A stretch of 62,067 nucleotides of DNA. Source: Leptolyngbya sp. Cla-17 (GTDB lineage: Bacteria > Cyanobacteriota > Cyanobacteriia > Leptolyngbyales > Leptolyngbyaceae). The notes under the pieces were generated by a model. It had not been told where the DNA came from. It did not search any database and saw only the letters and a list, made by a program, of their open reading frames with translations. Shown here piece by piece: positions 8,292 to 16,689 of the stretch (within the stretch, counting starts at the first letter, position 1; each line of letters begins with the position of its first letter). The DNA is taken from contig NZ_JAEVYN010000008.1 of NCBI RefSeq assembly GCF_016807185.1, forward strand, positions 94,274 to 156,340. Direction: 5' to 3'. Made by a program: the position numbers and the translations under genes.

Positions 8292-9887
8292 TTAGTGATC
8301 GCACCTTGGTGAGGTAGAGTAATTTCGATCGCGAGTCCCCTGAGGCACCAGCGTCATCACCGACATCAGCGTCAACTCCATCAGTTCAACATACGCTTCA
8401 AGATCAACCTGATTTGCCAGCAACATATCCCGGTACTGCTGCTTAATCTGGCTTAACTTTTGCATTGCAGTAGCTGGATCGGTTTGGAGCGTTGCCTGCC
8501 ATTCGTCTAGCAGCAACAGGGTATCCATCACAAACTGCTTGCGCTGTTTTTCCAACAGGTTGCGGCATTGCTCGGCAAACGTTTGCGTTTTTTGTTGGAG
8601 TTGCTCATAAATATCGCTGGTAACGGCACCATCAATAAACCGCAGGCGATGCTCCTGGCGCAATTCTTCAATACCCCGCAAGGCTTGTTCAGGATCATCT
8701 GTCAGCAGCATTTGCAGTTCATTGATCCGGCTAGTCGTGGTGGTCACTAGCTTCTTCGATCGCGCCTTGCGCCACCGTTGAAACAGAAACCCAACAAGGC
8801 TGCTGGTGCCCACAATGAACACCCCCGCCTGGAGATCACTATTGTTTTCCCAGTAGCGAATGAGTGCTGCACGCGGATCGCCCTGCTCGAAGACCGCTTG
8901 TGACGCTGGGTGAATGTAGAACAACCCCTTTCGCAGCAAGGTTGCTTCCTCGCCATTTTGCAGGTCTGGATAGAACGGGGAGTAGGTGCGGGCGGTGTCA
9001 ACAATCGCCCAGGTGACTAGCCCTACCGTTTGCTGGCTCACATCGGGACGCGTGACCAACACCGTTGCCGTCGAGAGGGTTGTCACATCGCGATCAGGGA
9101 TCGGCGGACGGGCGGTATAGCTACCAAGGGGCAAGGTTGCAGGCTGGTAAGAACCAGGCGCTTGCGCCATCAGATGATTGATCAACTCAGGCTGGAGCGG
9201 CAGAATGGTGACATTGGGAGTCATCGCTAACTGCTGCCGCAGCCGTTGGCTAGCTCCAACACTGCCCACATAAATCAGCGCCTCTACCTGCCGCCGCTGC
9301 AATTTCTGGAAGGCTGCGTCAAACCCGGAGTCATCGGCTTGCAGCTTCAGCCCATTTGCCTGGATGAGTTGGTTGGCAGTGAAGCGAATACCGCTACCAG
9401 GGGCACCGATCGCCACCCGCTGACCCTGAAGATCGGCAAACGTTCGTAACCTAGAATCTCGGTGGGCGATCACATGCACACTTTCGTTAGACAAGAGGGC
9501 GACCGCCTGAATCTTGCCCTGCTCCATTGGTTTCTGAGCAATGTCTAATTGCACTAAAGCAAAGTCTACCTGGCGATCAACCAAACGCTGGAGGTTTTGT
9601 GCTGACCCTTTTGATTCAAGGTTTTGCACCGTTAAGTCAACAGTGGTAGTGGCAGATTGACGCACCTGTTCGCCCAACCGAGCGTAAAACCCGCCAGCAA
9701 CGCCACTGGAAAGCGTGACCCTGTTTGGCTGTGTGCTACAGCTACTCAGCAGGAAAACCCCACAGCCACCGATGAGACTGGTGGCAACGAAGACAAGTGT
9801 TTTAGGACGATCGGCCAGCAGAGAAAATTGCCTCCGGACATTAGTTGATGAACGTTTTTCAAAGGACGCAGTAGCTTGCTGGAACAT
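8292..9887 (-). CDS. TAXI-family substrate-binding lipoprotein with C-terminal membrane segment
   Basis: A 531-residue protein from ATG 9887 (AGGGGA upstream). A hydrophobic segment near residue 30-50 ends in a lipobox-like LLSSCS. Residues ~55-330 match TAXI binding proteins: VTLSSGVAGGFYARLGEQVR, VDFALVQLDIA and GQRVAIGAPGSGIRFTA. A second hydrophobic segment (~352-370, AGVFIVGTSSLVGFLFQRW) is followed by ~160 residues of cytoplasmic coiled coil rich in Q, L and E. TAXI proteins normally feed TRAP transporters, but no permease is present, and this topology suggests a sensor or scaffold. Confidence 0.75.
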   Translation of the reverse strand: MFQQATASFEKRSSTNVRRQFSLLADRPKTLVFVATSLIGGCGVFLLSSCSTQPNRVTLSSGVAGGFYARLGEQVRQSATTTVDLTVQNLESKGSAQNLQRLVDRQVDFALVQLDIAQKPMEQGKIQAVALLSNESVHVIAHRDSRLRTFADLQGQRVAIGAPGSGIRFTANQLIQANGLKLQADDSGFDAAFQKLQRRQVEALIYVGSVGASQRLRQQLAMTPNVTILPLQPELINHLMAQAPGSYQPATLPLGSYTARPPIPDRDVTTLSTATVLVTRPDVSQQTVGLVTWAIVDTARTYSPFYPDLQNGEEATLLRKGLFYIHPASQAVFEQGDPRAALIRYWENNSDLQAGVFIVGTSSLVGFLFQRWRKARSKKLVTTTTSRINELQMLLTDDPEQALRGIEELRQEHRLRFIDGAVTSDIYEQLQQKTQTFAEQCRNLLEKQRKQFVMDTLLLLDEWQATLQTDPATAMQKLSQIKQQYRDMLLANQVDLEAYVELMELTLMSVMTLVPQGTRDRNYSTSPRCDH

Positions 9888-10153
9888 CAAATCCCCTGTC
9901 AGCCGCCATAATTAAGTGATTTCAAGACCAACACCCAGACCATCCATTACGCTTTGAGACCTCTCGTAAAGTCGCTCCTTCGTGCAAATAGTGGATGATT
10001 CGCTAGCTTTCCCTGGGCTATAATCCTGCTGGCCTAATCATCTCAGGTAAACGCTGGGTCATGATCCGGCTTTTGGCGATTGGGCATGAATGTATGAGTG
10101 TGGCAGCGCATAAGGTATAAGTTAACAGTCTTAAACAAGTGTGTGAGGAAACA

Positions 10154-11539
10154 TTGTCGCACCAGCCTTTTAATTCCGGTCAAAAGAAAATATCTTCAGG
10201 CTCTGAGCGGTTACAGAAGTCTCACCAGGGCAGGCGATGGCTGTTGCTTGGGTTAGCCGGAGTGGCTTTGCTCTCCGCAACGGCTGGAGGCTGGTTAGCA
10301 ATGGCGTTTTCCGCCGCCCCTCTGATGCAAGCAACGTTAGATGCAAAAGGAGCAACCCTTTTCGCCAAGGGAGGCGCTATTTCAGACAACCGAAAATTTG
10401 CCCTGCCGCAACTCACTCGTTCGGTAAATATTTTGGTTCTAGGAGTCAAAGTCCTCTCAACGGATGTTAAAAACCCTCCAGCTTATACAAAGAAACTAGG
10501 CTATCAGGCAACCATCAACTCTTTTGACGGACTGACCGATACGATGTTGTTGCTGCGGTTTGACCCGCAAACCCAAAAGCTGAATGTACTCTCAATCCCT
10601 CGTGATACCCGCACGCTCATTGAGGGCTTTGGTGTCACCAAAATTAACGAAGCGAATGTCGAAGGCGGACCTGCTTTAGCGGCTAAAGCGGTAAGTGATT
10701 TATTGGATGGGGTCGGCATCGATCGCTATGTTCGCATCAATGTTCAAGGAGTCCAGGCGTTGATAGACGCTCTGGGTGGCGTGACCGTCTATGTCCCCAA
10801 AGACATCAAATACCAGGATGACAGCCAGCACCTCTACATCAATTTGAAGGCTGGCAAGCAGCATCTCAACGGCGATCAGGCATTGCAACTCTTGCGCTTT
10901 CGCTACGACGAATACGGCGATATCGGACGTATTCAACGCCAACAGATGGTGATGCGGGCACTGAAAGAACAAACGCTCAATCTGAGCACGATCGCCCGCT
11001 TACCCCAAATTCTGTCAACCATCCAAGCCTATGTTGATACTAATTTAAGCGTTGAAGAAATTCTGGCTTTAACTGGGTTTGCCCAGCAAACAGATCGTGC
11101 CAGTGTGCAGATGCTCATGGTGCCTGGAAGCTTCAGTAGTCCTAGCCAGTACCAAGCAAGCTACTGGTTGCCTGATCCAACTCGCATTCAAACTATGGTT
11201 GCTCAGTATTTTGCTACTGGCATTGGTAACGTTCAAGGAAATGCACCTACAACCCTGAGCATTGCCATCCAAGATAGCACCGGGCAACGTCATGCAGTGC
11301 AAAAGTTAGTGGCTGCTTTGGAAAAAACTGGCTATGCAAACATCACTGTCGATGTTCCCTGGAGTGAACCACTGGAGACATCACAAATTGTGGCGCAGTC
11401 AGGCGATGCTCAAAGCGCAGAGAGGCTGAAAAACAGCCTTGGTGTTGGGGAAGTGCGCGTGGAAAGTACGGGAAGCTTGGCATCAGACATTACCATTAAG
11501 CTTGGCAAAGATTGGCTTCAGCAGAGAAGAGGAGACTGA
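10154..11539 (+). CDS. LytR-CpsA-Psr (LCP) family protein
   Basis: A membrane-anchored phosphotransferase-type protein. One span at ~30-50 (LLGLAGVALLSATAGGWLAM) precedes the LCP domain, with NILVLGVKV, DTMLLLRFDPQ, LSIPRDTRTLIEGFG and the arginine-rich LLRFRYDEYGDIGRIQRQQ. A C-terminal LytR_C-like domain starts near residue 365. The family attaches polysaccharides or teichoic-acid-like polymers to peptidoglycan from polyprenyl carriers. The start is uncertain: TTG 10154 has GAGGAA just upstream, while GTG 10139 gives five more residues. It is divergent from the TAXI gene with a 250 bp spacer. Confidence 0.85.
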   Translation: MSHQPFNSGQKKISSGSERLQKSHQGRRWLLLGLAGVALLSATAGGWLAMAFSAAPLMQATLDAKGATLFAKGGAISDNRKFALPQLTRSVNILVLGVKVLSTDVKNPPAYTKKLGYQATINSFDGLTDTMLLLRFDPQTQKLNVLSIPRDTRTLIEGFGVTKINEANVEGGPALAAKAVSDLLDGVGIDRYVRINVQGVQALIDALGGVTVYVPKDIKYQDDSQHLYINLKAGKQHLNGDQALQLLRFRYDEYGDIGRIQRQQMVMRALKEQTLNLSTIARLPQILSTIQAYVDTNLSVEEILALTGFAQQTDRASVQMLMVPGSFSSPSQYQASYWLPDPTRIQTMVAQYFATGIGNVQGNAPTTLSIAIQDSTGQRHAVQKLVAALEKTGYANITVDVPWSEPLETSQIVAQSGDAQSAERLKNSLGVGEVRVESTGSLASDITIKLGKDWLQQRRGD

Positions 11540-11542
11540 AGC

Positions 11543-11815
11543 TCACCTCCTGCGCCGATTCACCCACATGGCAACAGCCAAAGCTCCAAAAATTCCTAAA
11601 AACCGGATAAGCGCCTGACCATAGTCGGGCTTCAGTGGTTTCTCGTTAGCGTTGCTCTGAGGCGGCTCTGATGCTGTGCTACTAGGTGTTGAAGTCGCTG
11701 CAACAGCAGGGGCATCAGTGAATCTGTATGGAACCTTAACCGTCAGAGCAGGCACTAGCCCACTCAAACTCATAATAATTGTCAGATTTGTGCAGGCTCG
11801 ACGGGTTAAACTCAC
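11543..11815 (-). CDS. Small membrane-anchored hypothetical protein, ~90 aa
   Basis: The C-terminus (ALIRFLGIFGALAVAMWVNR plus two Arg) is one membrane span with a positive tail. The middle is Ser/Thr/Pro-rich (AATSTPSSTASEPPQSN). The frame starts at GTG 11815 or ATG 11773. It faces the LCP gene tail to tail, 3 bp apart. No family recognised. Confidence 0.4.
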   Translation of the reverse strand: MSLTRRACTNLTIIMSLSGLVPALTVKVPYRFTDAPAVAATSTPSSTASEPPQSNANEKPLKPDYGQALIRFLGIFGALAVAMWVNRRRR

Positions 11816-11912
11816 AAATTCAAAGACGCATTTCCCGTCAATTATTACCGATTTTGACTCGCAGCTACCGCCTGCAAGCGGATGGAGTTTGTCACAAAAA
11901 GGTCATCTGATA

Positions 11913-12436
11913 CCAATTTAACCAGTGTTTAAGGCAGATAGGGCATCCAGGATAAATGGATAGCCTGTGACAGAAGCAACTATGTCCGGCGTTAGCTCAG
12001 CCAGCAGTTGATCAACTTTGATTGGCAGTTGCTCTAAAGTTTTGAACGCAGCCCACTTGAGATCTGCCTTGAGATATTCCCACAACCTCTCAATAGGATT
12101 TAACTCTGGGCAGTAAGGCGGTTGAAACACCAAGATGACGTTCTCTGGCACAATCAACGCTTTACCTTTGTGAAACCGTCCGTTATCCACTTGCAGGATG
12201 TTAAGACTCTGTGGGTAAGCCTTGGAGAACTCGTCCAAGAACCACTGATAGCACTCGGTATCGACATGGGACAATTGCCAGAAAAAGGACTCTCCGGTGG
12301 CAGGTTCCACCGCGCCATACAGCCAAAATGCTTTGAACATCCATTGCCATGAGCCAATGGGTTTCACCCCAAACGCTGTAATCAATCGTCCAATCAGGGT
12401 ATGCAGCCCAAAGTGACTCTCATCTTGTGCAAAGTA
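11913..12436 (-). mobile_element. Truncated IS630-family element (same type as 37348-38590)
   Basis: The terminal CCAATTTAA preceded by TA (11911-11912) matches the end of the element at 37348. Homology runs to about 12436, where the inverted end of a Tn3-like remnant begins; the first half of the IS is missing. This copy shows the uninterrupted sequence at the site where the sister copy carries a 92 bp MITE. Confidence 0.75.
11918..12436 (-). pseudogene. IS630 transposase, C-terminal half
   Basis: Encodes the DDE part: YFAQDESHFGLHTLIGRLIT, FKAFWLYGAVEPATGESFFW, LQVDNGRFHKGK and FQPPYCPELNPIERLWEYL. The N-terminal DNA-binding half is absent because the gene is cut by the Tn3-like remnant. 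It is not expected to be active, although all three catalytic acids are within the retained part. Confidence 0.8.
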
Positions 12437-12882
12437 GGGTTCCTTGACGCAAAGGTACGTAAAGCGACATGCCCCTGCGAGGAAAGGCGCTAAGATCCAC
12501 CGTTTACATGGGTTTCCCTTCCCCTTTTTAAGCTTGCGCTTTCAGGCTGTTTTTTGGGGGTGGGATGCCGACCGAATCCCGGAGCTTTTCATCGGAGAAG
12601 TCGTACTCGCCGAGCAGATTGATATGCTCCCATGAGATGACGGAGTGGTTGGCGACGGCAGCCCGGATCTCCGCTTTGCGCTCGTCGGTGGCGGCTTGGC
12701 TGAGGCGATGCTCAAGGACACGGTAAACTACCCGTTTGTCGGGGATGTCATCGACACCTCAGAGTCGGGAGAACTGCTTTCTATCGCTATTTTCCGCCGG
12801 AGCGGATTCGGGAACTGCGAAAGCAGGACTGAATGTTGGCCTTACGCCATGTCGCTTTACGTACCTTTGCGTAAAAGAACCC
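12437..12882 (-). mobile_element. Tn3-family remnant / TIME-like miniature element
   Basis: A 446 bp unit bounded by 35 bp inverted repeats (12437-12471 and 12848-12882), identical except for two positions, starting GGGTTC and sharing ACGCAAAGGTACGTAAAGCG. End length and GGG start fit Tn3-type ends. Inside is only the last ~76 codons of a transposase. No 5 bp target duplication is evident, so one flank has been rearranged. Confidence 0.6.
12528..12758 (-). pseudogene. Tn3-type transposase C-terminal fragment
   Basis: A minus-strand frame with no good start, ending at TAA 12528-12530. It reads VVYRVLEHRLSQAATDERK, then ISWEHINLLGEYDFSDEKLR and DSVGIPPPK. The 'W-x-HINLxGxYDF' stretch is typical of the C-terminus of Tn3-family TnpA. 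An in-frame TGA precedes it, so it cannot encode a transposase. A more distant DDE transposase is possible. Confidence 0.5.
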
Positions 12883-12970
12883 AATAATCACGCTGACAGC
12901 TTTTTGCAGGGAGCGCAGTCGTATCCGTAAACACATCAGCAGCGACGGCCAATACAGTTCTTCACAGGAT

Positions 12971-13036
12971 GTAGATTCAGTGAAGCTCTCGTGTAGATTC
13001 AGTGAAGTTATCGTGAAATTTCCGTAAAGTTCCCGT
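12971..13036. repeat. 22-bp tandem repeat before the PEP-CTERM gene
   Basis: Two copies starting GTAGATTCAGTGAAG (12971-12992 and 12993-13014) with two differences, and a third diverged copy at 13015-13036 keeping the AAG...CGT rhythm. It sits about 105 bp before the gene start, in the promoter region, one repeat per two helical turns. Confidence 0.6.
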
Positions 13037-13141
13037 GAAGGAGTAAGTGAGAACACGCGTTACCCAGAAGAAATCGGTACCGTAGCTATTAGTATTCCTT
13101 GAATAAAGGAACATAACTATTACCTGAGAGGATCTCTTACA

Positions 13142-13744
13142 ATGACTCGATTTCTTCCCTCGCTTGCGACGGTGGCGGCTGGACTAACGCTAGGTGCGAG
13201 TGTGCTGTCAGCAGAAGCAGCTCAAGCCCTTAGTTTTTATGACTTCAATATTCAGTGGGCGGACACCACCACCACCATGGGTTGGATTCAGGTGGATGAT
13301 ACGCCGGATAGTCAATTCTCACTGCCTGACGACGGTTTTCAGGAGCAAACATGGACTTTAAGCAGCTTGCTGGATGCCAGCTTCACGCATGAGGGCACAC
13401 CCTATGGAAAATCTGACATCACTAACATGTCTTTGGTGCGGGCTGCTTTTCAAACCGACGTTTTCCAACAGAGGTTCGGCTCTCTCTACAACAGCATAGG
13501 CTTATCTTTTGCCAACCAGTTTTTCGGTGCTATTGACTACGGTGCTGATGGCAGCCCAGCCATTGAAACCGACTACGCTGACAAATTCAGTGTAGTCGCG
13601 TCTACAGATAATACAATTTCAGTCAGCCTCACAGAGCGTCCATCGGAAGCGGTGCCTGAACCCACGACCATGGCAGGACTGGCACTCGCCGGGGCTGGAA
13701 TGGCAGCAGTCCGCCGTAGGCAACAGCGCAAGAGTGCCGCCTGA
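13142..13744 (+). CDS. PEP-CTERM sorting domain protein, 200 aa
   Basis: A secreted protein. An N-terminal signal peptide (TRFLPSLATVAAGLTLGASV...AEAAQA) leads to a ~140-residue domain rich in D, T, S and F. The C-terminus has the sorting signal: VPEPTTMAGLALAGAGMAAV followed by RRRQQRK, i.e. the PEP motif, a hydrophobic segment and a basic tail. PEP-CTERM proteins are processed by exosortase and displayed in the extracellular matrix. The mature domain is not recognised. Monocistronic, with tandem repeats upstream and a terminator downstream; ribosome site GAGAGG 12 nt before ATG. Confidence 0.85.
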   Translation: MTRFLPSLATVAAGLTLGASVLSAEAAQALSFYDFNIQWADTTTTMGWIQVDDTPDSQFSLPDDGFQEQTWTLSSLLDASFTHEGTPYGKSDITNMSLVRAAFQTDVFQQRFGSLYNSIGLSFANQFFGAIDYGADGSPAIETDYADKFSVVASTDNTISVSLTERPSEAVPEPTTMAGLALAGAGMAAVRRRQQRKSAA

Positions 13745-13812
13745 GCAACGAGACACGATCGTGTTTTATAAGTCCGCCCTGACACGAGCGATGTAAAAAC
13801 ACCCACTCGCTG

Positions 13813-13840
13813 CCCTTAGTAAACAACTAGGGGTATTTTT
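13813..13840 (+). terminator. Rho-independent terminator of the PEP-CTERM gene
   Basis: Stem CCCTTAGT/ACTAGGGG around a five-base loop followed by TATTTTT, about 70 bp after the stop codon. Confidence 0.65.
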
Positions 13841-13875
13841 ATAGCTTTTTGCGACCTTAAAAGGTTTCGGCAACA

Positions 13876-14187
13876 GTGACGATCTTCTTGCCCGCGATTC
13901 AGAGCTTACAAAAGATTGAATGGGGAATCCCTACCCCGCCCCGACAATGGCAGTTGCAAGCACTCAAGCCCTTGAATACAGGAGCCACCTATGACGCTGG
14001 AAATACCCTGGAAAATATCTCTGGATGCGAATTGAGCGAAGCCAGAGCCTTCATGGATCGTTTGCCGGAAAACTCAGATGCTCCCGGTTTGATGGAACTC
14101 TCCCTCTATGATCACCAGGCGGCTCATCTGCTCCGCAAACTCCGCAAACTCCGCAAACTATTACCTATTCAGTTAATTCCGTTCTAA
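13876..14187 (+). CDS. Doubtful reading frame, 103 aa
   Basis: Open from GTG 13876 with no ribosome site. An internal frame (ATG at about 13991, MTLEIPWKISLDAN) has AGGAG upstream but stops after 14 codons. A 9 bp unit CTCCGCAAA is repeated three times near 14130-14156, giving LRKLRKLRKL. It could be the decayed end of a gene; I recognise nothing. Confidence 0.2.
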   Translation: MTIFLPAIQSLQKIEWGIPTPPRQWQLQALKPLNTGATYDAGNTLENISGCELSEARAFMDRLPENSDAPGLMELSLYDHQAAHLLRKLRKLRKLLPIQLIPF

Positions 14188-14341
14188 AACCACGGCATCA
14201 ACGACCAATTTTTTTCGTTTCGGATCTACATCTGAAACGATCCAGCAAAGACAAGCCTGCCACTGTGCTAGGATACCCCTAATTTCTGCTTGTACCGCTA
14301 AGCTGTTATCCAGTAAATCAACTTCAATTGAACTGAACCAC

Positions 14342-14913
14342 TATGCACTGAAAGTGCATAGGTTCCTAAAGGGCTAAAAGCCCAAGTTAATCTACTCAAG
14401 TAAGAAGTTATCGCGCTCCTGATTCGATGGACTCCGATGATGCTCTAAATACTCTTCCACTAACTGCTCACTCAGATTCCCGGTACTCCATGCCCCATAC
14501 CCAATTGCCCAGAAATGCTTACCCCAATACCGCTTCTGCAACTCTGGGTACTCCTGCTGCAACAATCGTGAACTTCGCCCTTTCATCCGCTTCACCAAGT
14601 CACTCACCGATTTTGATGGCGGATACTCAAGATGCAGATGCACATGATCTTTACTCACCGCTCCTTTGAGGATTGTCACATCTTCTGCGTCACACACTTG
14701 GATAATCAGTTCCCGGCATCGCTTTTGGATCTCGCCTTTGAGCACTGCATAACGGTACTTCGTCACCCAGACGATATGGACTGTCAACCGCGTGACCGTG
14801 TGACTTCCCCGTCGCTGTTCTGCCATGATGGTTTCTGTCAAAGCTACCATCTTTGCAATTCCACCTGAACCTCCGGGAACTGTGTAGCAGCTAAAGCCTC
14901 CCACTAAAGTGGG
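14342..14913 (-). mobile_element. IS200/IS605-family element
   Basis: Subterminal hairpins lie on both sides of the transposase: TATGCACT/AGTGCATA (14342-14360) and GGGCT/AGCCC (14371-14383) on one end, CCCACT/AGTGGG (14900-14913) on the other. Single-strand hairpin ends, rather than inverted repeats, are typical of the family. Exact cleavage sites are not determined, so the limits are approximate. Confidence 0.7.
14392..14826 (-). CDS. tnpA: IS200-type Y1 transposase TnpA
   Basis: A 144-residue HUH/Y1 transposase from ATG 14826 (MAEQRRGSHTVTRLTVHIVW). It has VWVTKYRYAVL, the metal-binding HUH motif in DHVHLHLEYPP and the C-terminal helix with the nucleophile Tyr (LVEEYLEHH). A longer frame to 14904 adds unlikely sequence that runs into the end hairpin. 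It acts on single-stranded DNA. Normal length, so probably intact. No TnpB accompanies it. Confidence 0.85.
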   Translation of the reverse strand: MAEQRRGSHTVTRLTVHIVWVTKYRYAVLKGEIQKRCRELIIQVCDAEDVTILKGAVSKDHVHLHLEYPPSKSVSDLVKRMKGRSSRLLQQEYPELQKRYWGKHFWAIGYGAWSTGNLSEQLVEEYLEHHRSPSNQERDNFLLE

Positions 14914-14967
14914 TAGTTTTGACTAGCGTGCTGGAACAATAAACCGCCCAACCATAACCATTCTCCT

Positions 14968-15213
14968 TTAACTTGCCTCCTGAGCTACCTGGGGCACCGG
15001 ATTCTCAATAGGTTGGCTCTCTCTCGGATTGACTCCCACCAACCACTGGCCTTGGGCTGTAGTACAGGCTACGTAACCAGTCTTTGGATCTACGGCAAAA
15101 ATGGTTAGCTCCTGCTTACCATAGTCCTGTTGGATCATCTGATTTGAGCCAATGTAATACATCTTATCGCCCAGTTTAAATCTCATGGCTGGCTTAGAAC
15201 TAGAAGATCCCAT
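14968..15213 (-). CDS. Small hypothetical protein, 81 aa
   Basis: The product MGSSSSKPAMRFKLGDKMYY...continues with a probable small beta-barrel (YGKQELTIFAVDPKTGYVAC, GQWLVGVNPRESQ). It resembles short cyanobacterial proteins annotated only as hypothetical. ATG 15213 has AAGAAG directly upstream; ATG 15186 is an alternative start. No partner is evident. Confidence 0.45.
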   Translation of the reverse strand: MGSSSSKPAMRFKLGDKMYYIGSNQMIQQDYGKQELTIFAVDPKTGYVACTTAQGQWLVGVNPRESQPIENPVPQVAQEAS

Positions 15214-15577
15214 CTTCTTAACTCTATCTTAAACAAATTCTATTGGGTCAATTGAAAGTAAAAAATCCAGTTGAGTATCGTAATCTTACCAACAAGGTAT
15301 TTTCACTCTAAAGGTAGATTGACTTTACTTACTTTGAAAGTGACTGTCAGATTAAAAGCAGCTTTTCTCTAAAAACTTATAAATTCTTTAATTTTTAACT
15401 GTTTATTGCGGTACAAAAAGCATGATGTGAATAGATTCATTTGGGTTTGATCTAGGCAATCGCCTAAAAAGTTAACACCCAAAAACGGAGGGACGTAACA
15501 TTAAGCATTACCCCTCCCGCAAAAGGCCCATTCAACTCCCTATCCTGCGTGCCGATTCACACTTATCGTTTGATCAT
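15214..15577. other. Non-coding AT-rich region
   Basis: About 360 bp of AT-rich sequence with no supported gene, ending where the 250 bp inverted-repeat element begins. It probably holds the promoter of the 81-aa gene. Confidence 0.3.
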
Positions 15578-15827
15578 GGACCAGCGGGCGCATCCTTGCA
15601 GAAAGTTACGGTTTCGATGTATCAGGAAACTTAGAGCTGACCATGTAACCTGATTTTGATTTCTTGATGAGTTTTCTTGTGCTGATAAAGACCTCATAGC
15701 GTCAAAAAGCTCGGCACAAAGAAAACGGTCGTTTTTCTAGCTGTTGCCTTTATGGGAGATGAAAGTATTGCAGGAGAAGGATTTCAGTCAAAACCGTAAC
15801 TTTCTGTTCAAACGCGCCCGCTGGTCC
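15578..15827. mobile_element. 250-bp non-coding element with ~37-bp inverted repeats
   Basis: The left end (15578-15614) starts GGACCAGCGGGCGC and ends AGAAAGTTACGGTTT; the right end (15790-15827) is its reverse complement with a few differences in the middle. The interior codes for nothing. This is the structure of a MITE or of a Tn3-derived miniature element. No target duplication is obvious. The partner transposase is not in the window. Confidence 0.55.
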
Positions 15828-15893
15828 TCACCGGACGCAGACACCCTCTGCAACTTAGCCGACCATATTGGTAGGTTCCGGTGCAGCGCGGTT

Positions 15894-16593
15894 GTGTACG
15901 CCCAGCATGGGCGAGAACTTATGGGGTGAAAGTCCCCTGTCGGAGAACCAACGTCCAAATGATCGAAAAGATCCGAGTGACGACAACGACTAGCTTAAGG
16001 CCAGGGCGTTTCCGTGAGGAAGGGTCTGAAGGAAGCTGGAGGCAAACCTGCGAGCTGACGGACAGAAACGTCATAGAAGGCTGAGATTCCTGTGGCGAGT
16101 GAGCACAACATCACAAAGCCTTTTGGTTCAGGGAACACAGTAAATGACGCGGTTGTGCAGGGACAGTTCACGCTCTTATCTGGGGAGATCTGCTCAAGAG
16201 GCGGTCTGTGAACCTATGGGAGCCTGACTGAGGGCGATTTGGAAACGAATCGACAACCCACAGAACCCTACGGGAATACAGGCAGCGTGAATGGTGGCAA
16301 CACCAGTCATGATTGAGCAGAAGTCAGCAGATGCCATAGTAGCCAAACGCTTATCGTAATGGATGAGACACGGTGAAGGGCTGAACTTCAGAGAGCAGGG
16401 AGGAGTCGCAAAGCTCGACGTGGCGATGAACCCGGATGGGGGAGCTAATTTGTCGGCGCTTAATTGTGTAGCCAGCCTTGGACATCAATTCTTTGGAATT
16501 GAATCGTCTCAACCTTTCCGAGGAAGCGCCCCGTGCGGAGCCGCATGCGGGGTGCTGTGGGGACGGGGAGGGAAAACCTCCCTGTTACCCGAT
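15894..16593 (+). ncRNA. ORF-less group II intron
   Basis: The 5' end GTGTACGCCCAGCATGGG and the following TTATGGGGTGAAAGTCCCC are typical of bacterial group II intron domain I. Domain V is at 16525-16556: it starts with the AGC triad, has a lower stem GCGCCCC/GGGGTGC, a GC bulge and an upper stem capped by GAGC. Domain VI follows (GGGGAGGG/CCTCCC) and the intron would end ACCCGAT at about 16593. At ~700 nt it lacks a reverse transcriptase and would need a maturase from elsewhere. The boundary bases are estimates. Confidence 0.75.
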
Positions 16594-16689
16594 TATGCTG
16601 TCGAACTTGTTGATTTAGCGCCGTTCGGCTTTGCCGTCTCGGAGAGAATCGCCCCTCAAATCATCAGCACCCCGTCCTCAACAGTTCTC

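Noticed and set aside
12437..12882. A 5-bp target duplication of the Tn3-like remnant
   Set aside because: The flanks AAGTA and AATAA differ and the interrupted IS630 does not resume on the other side.
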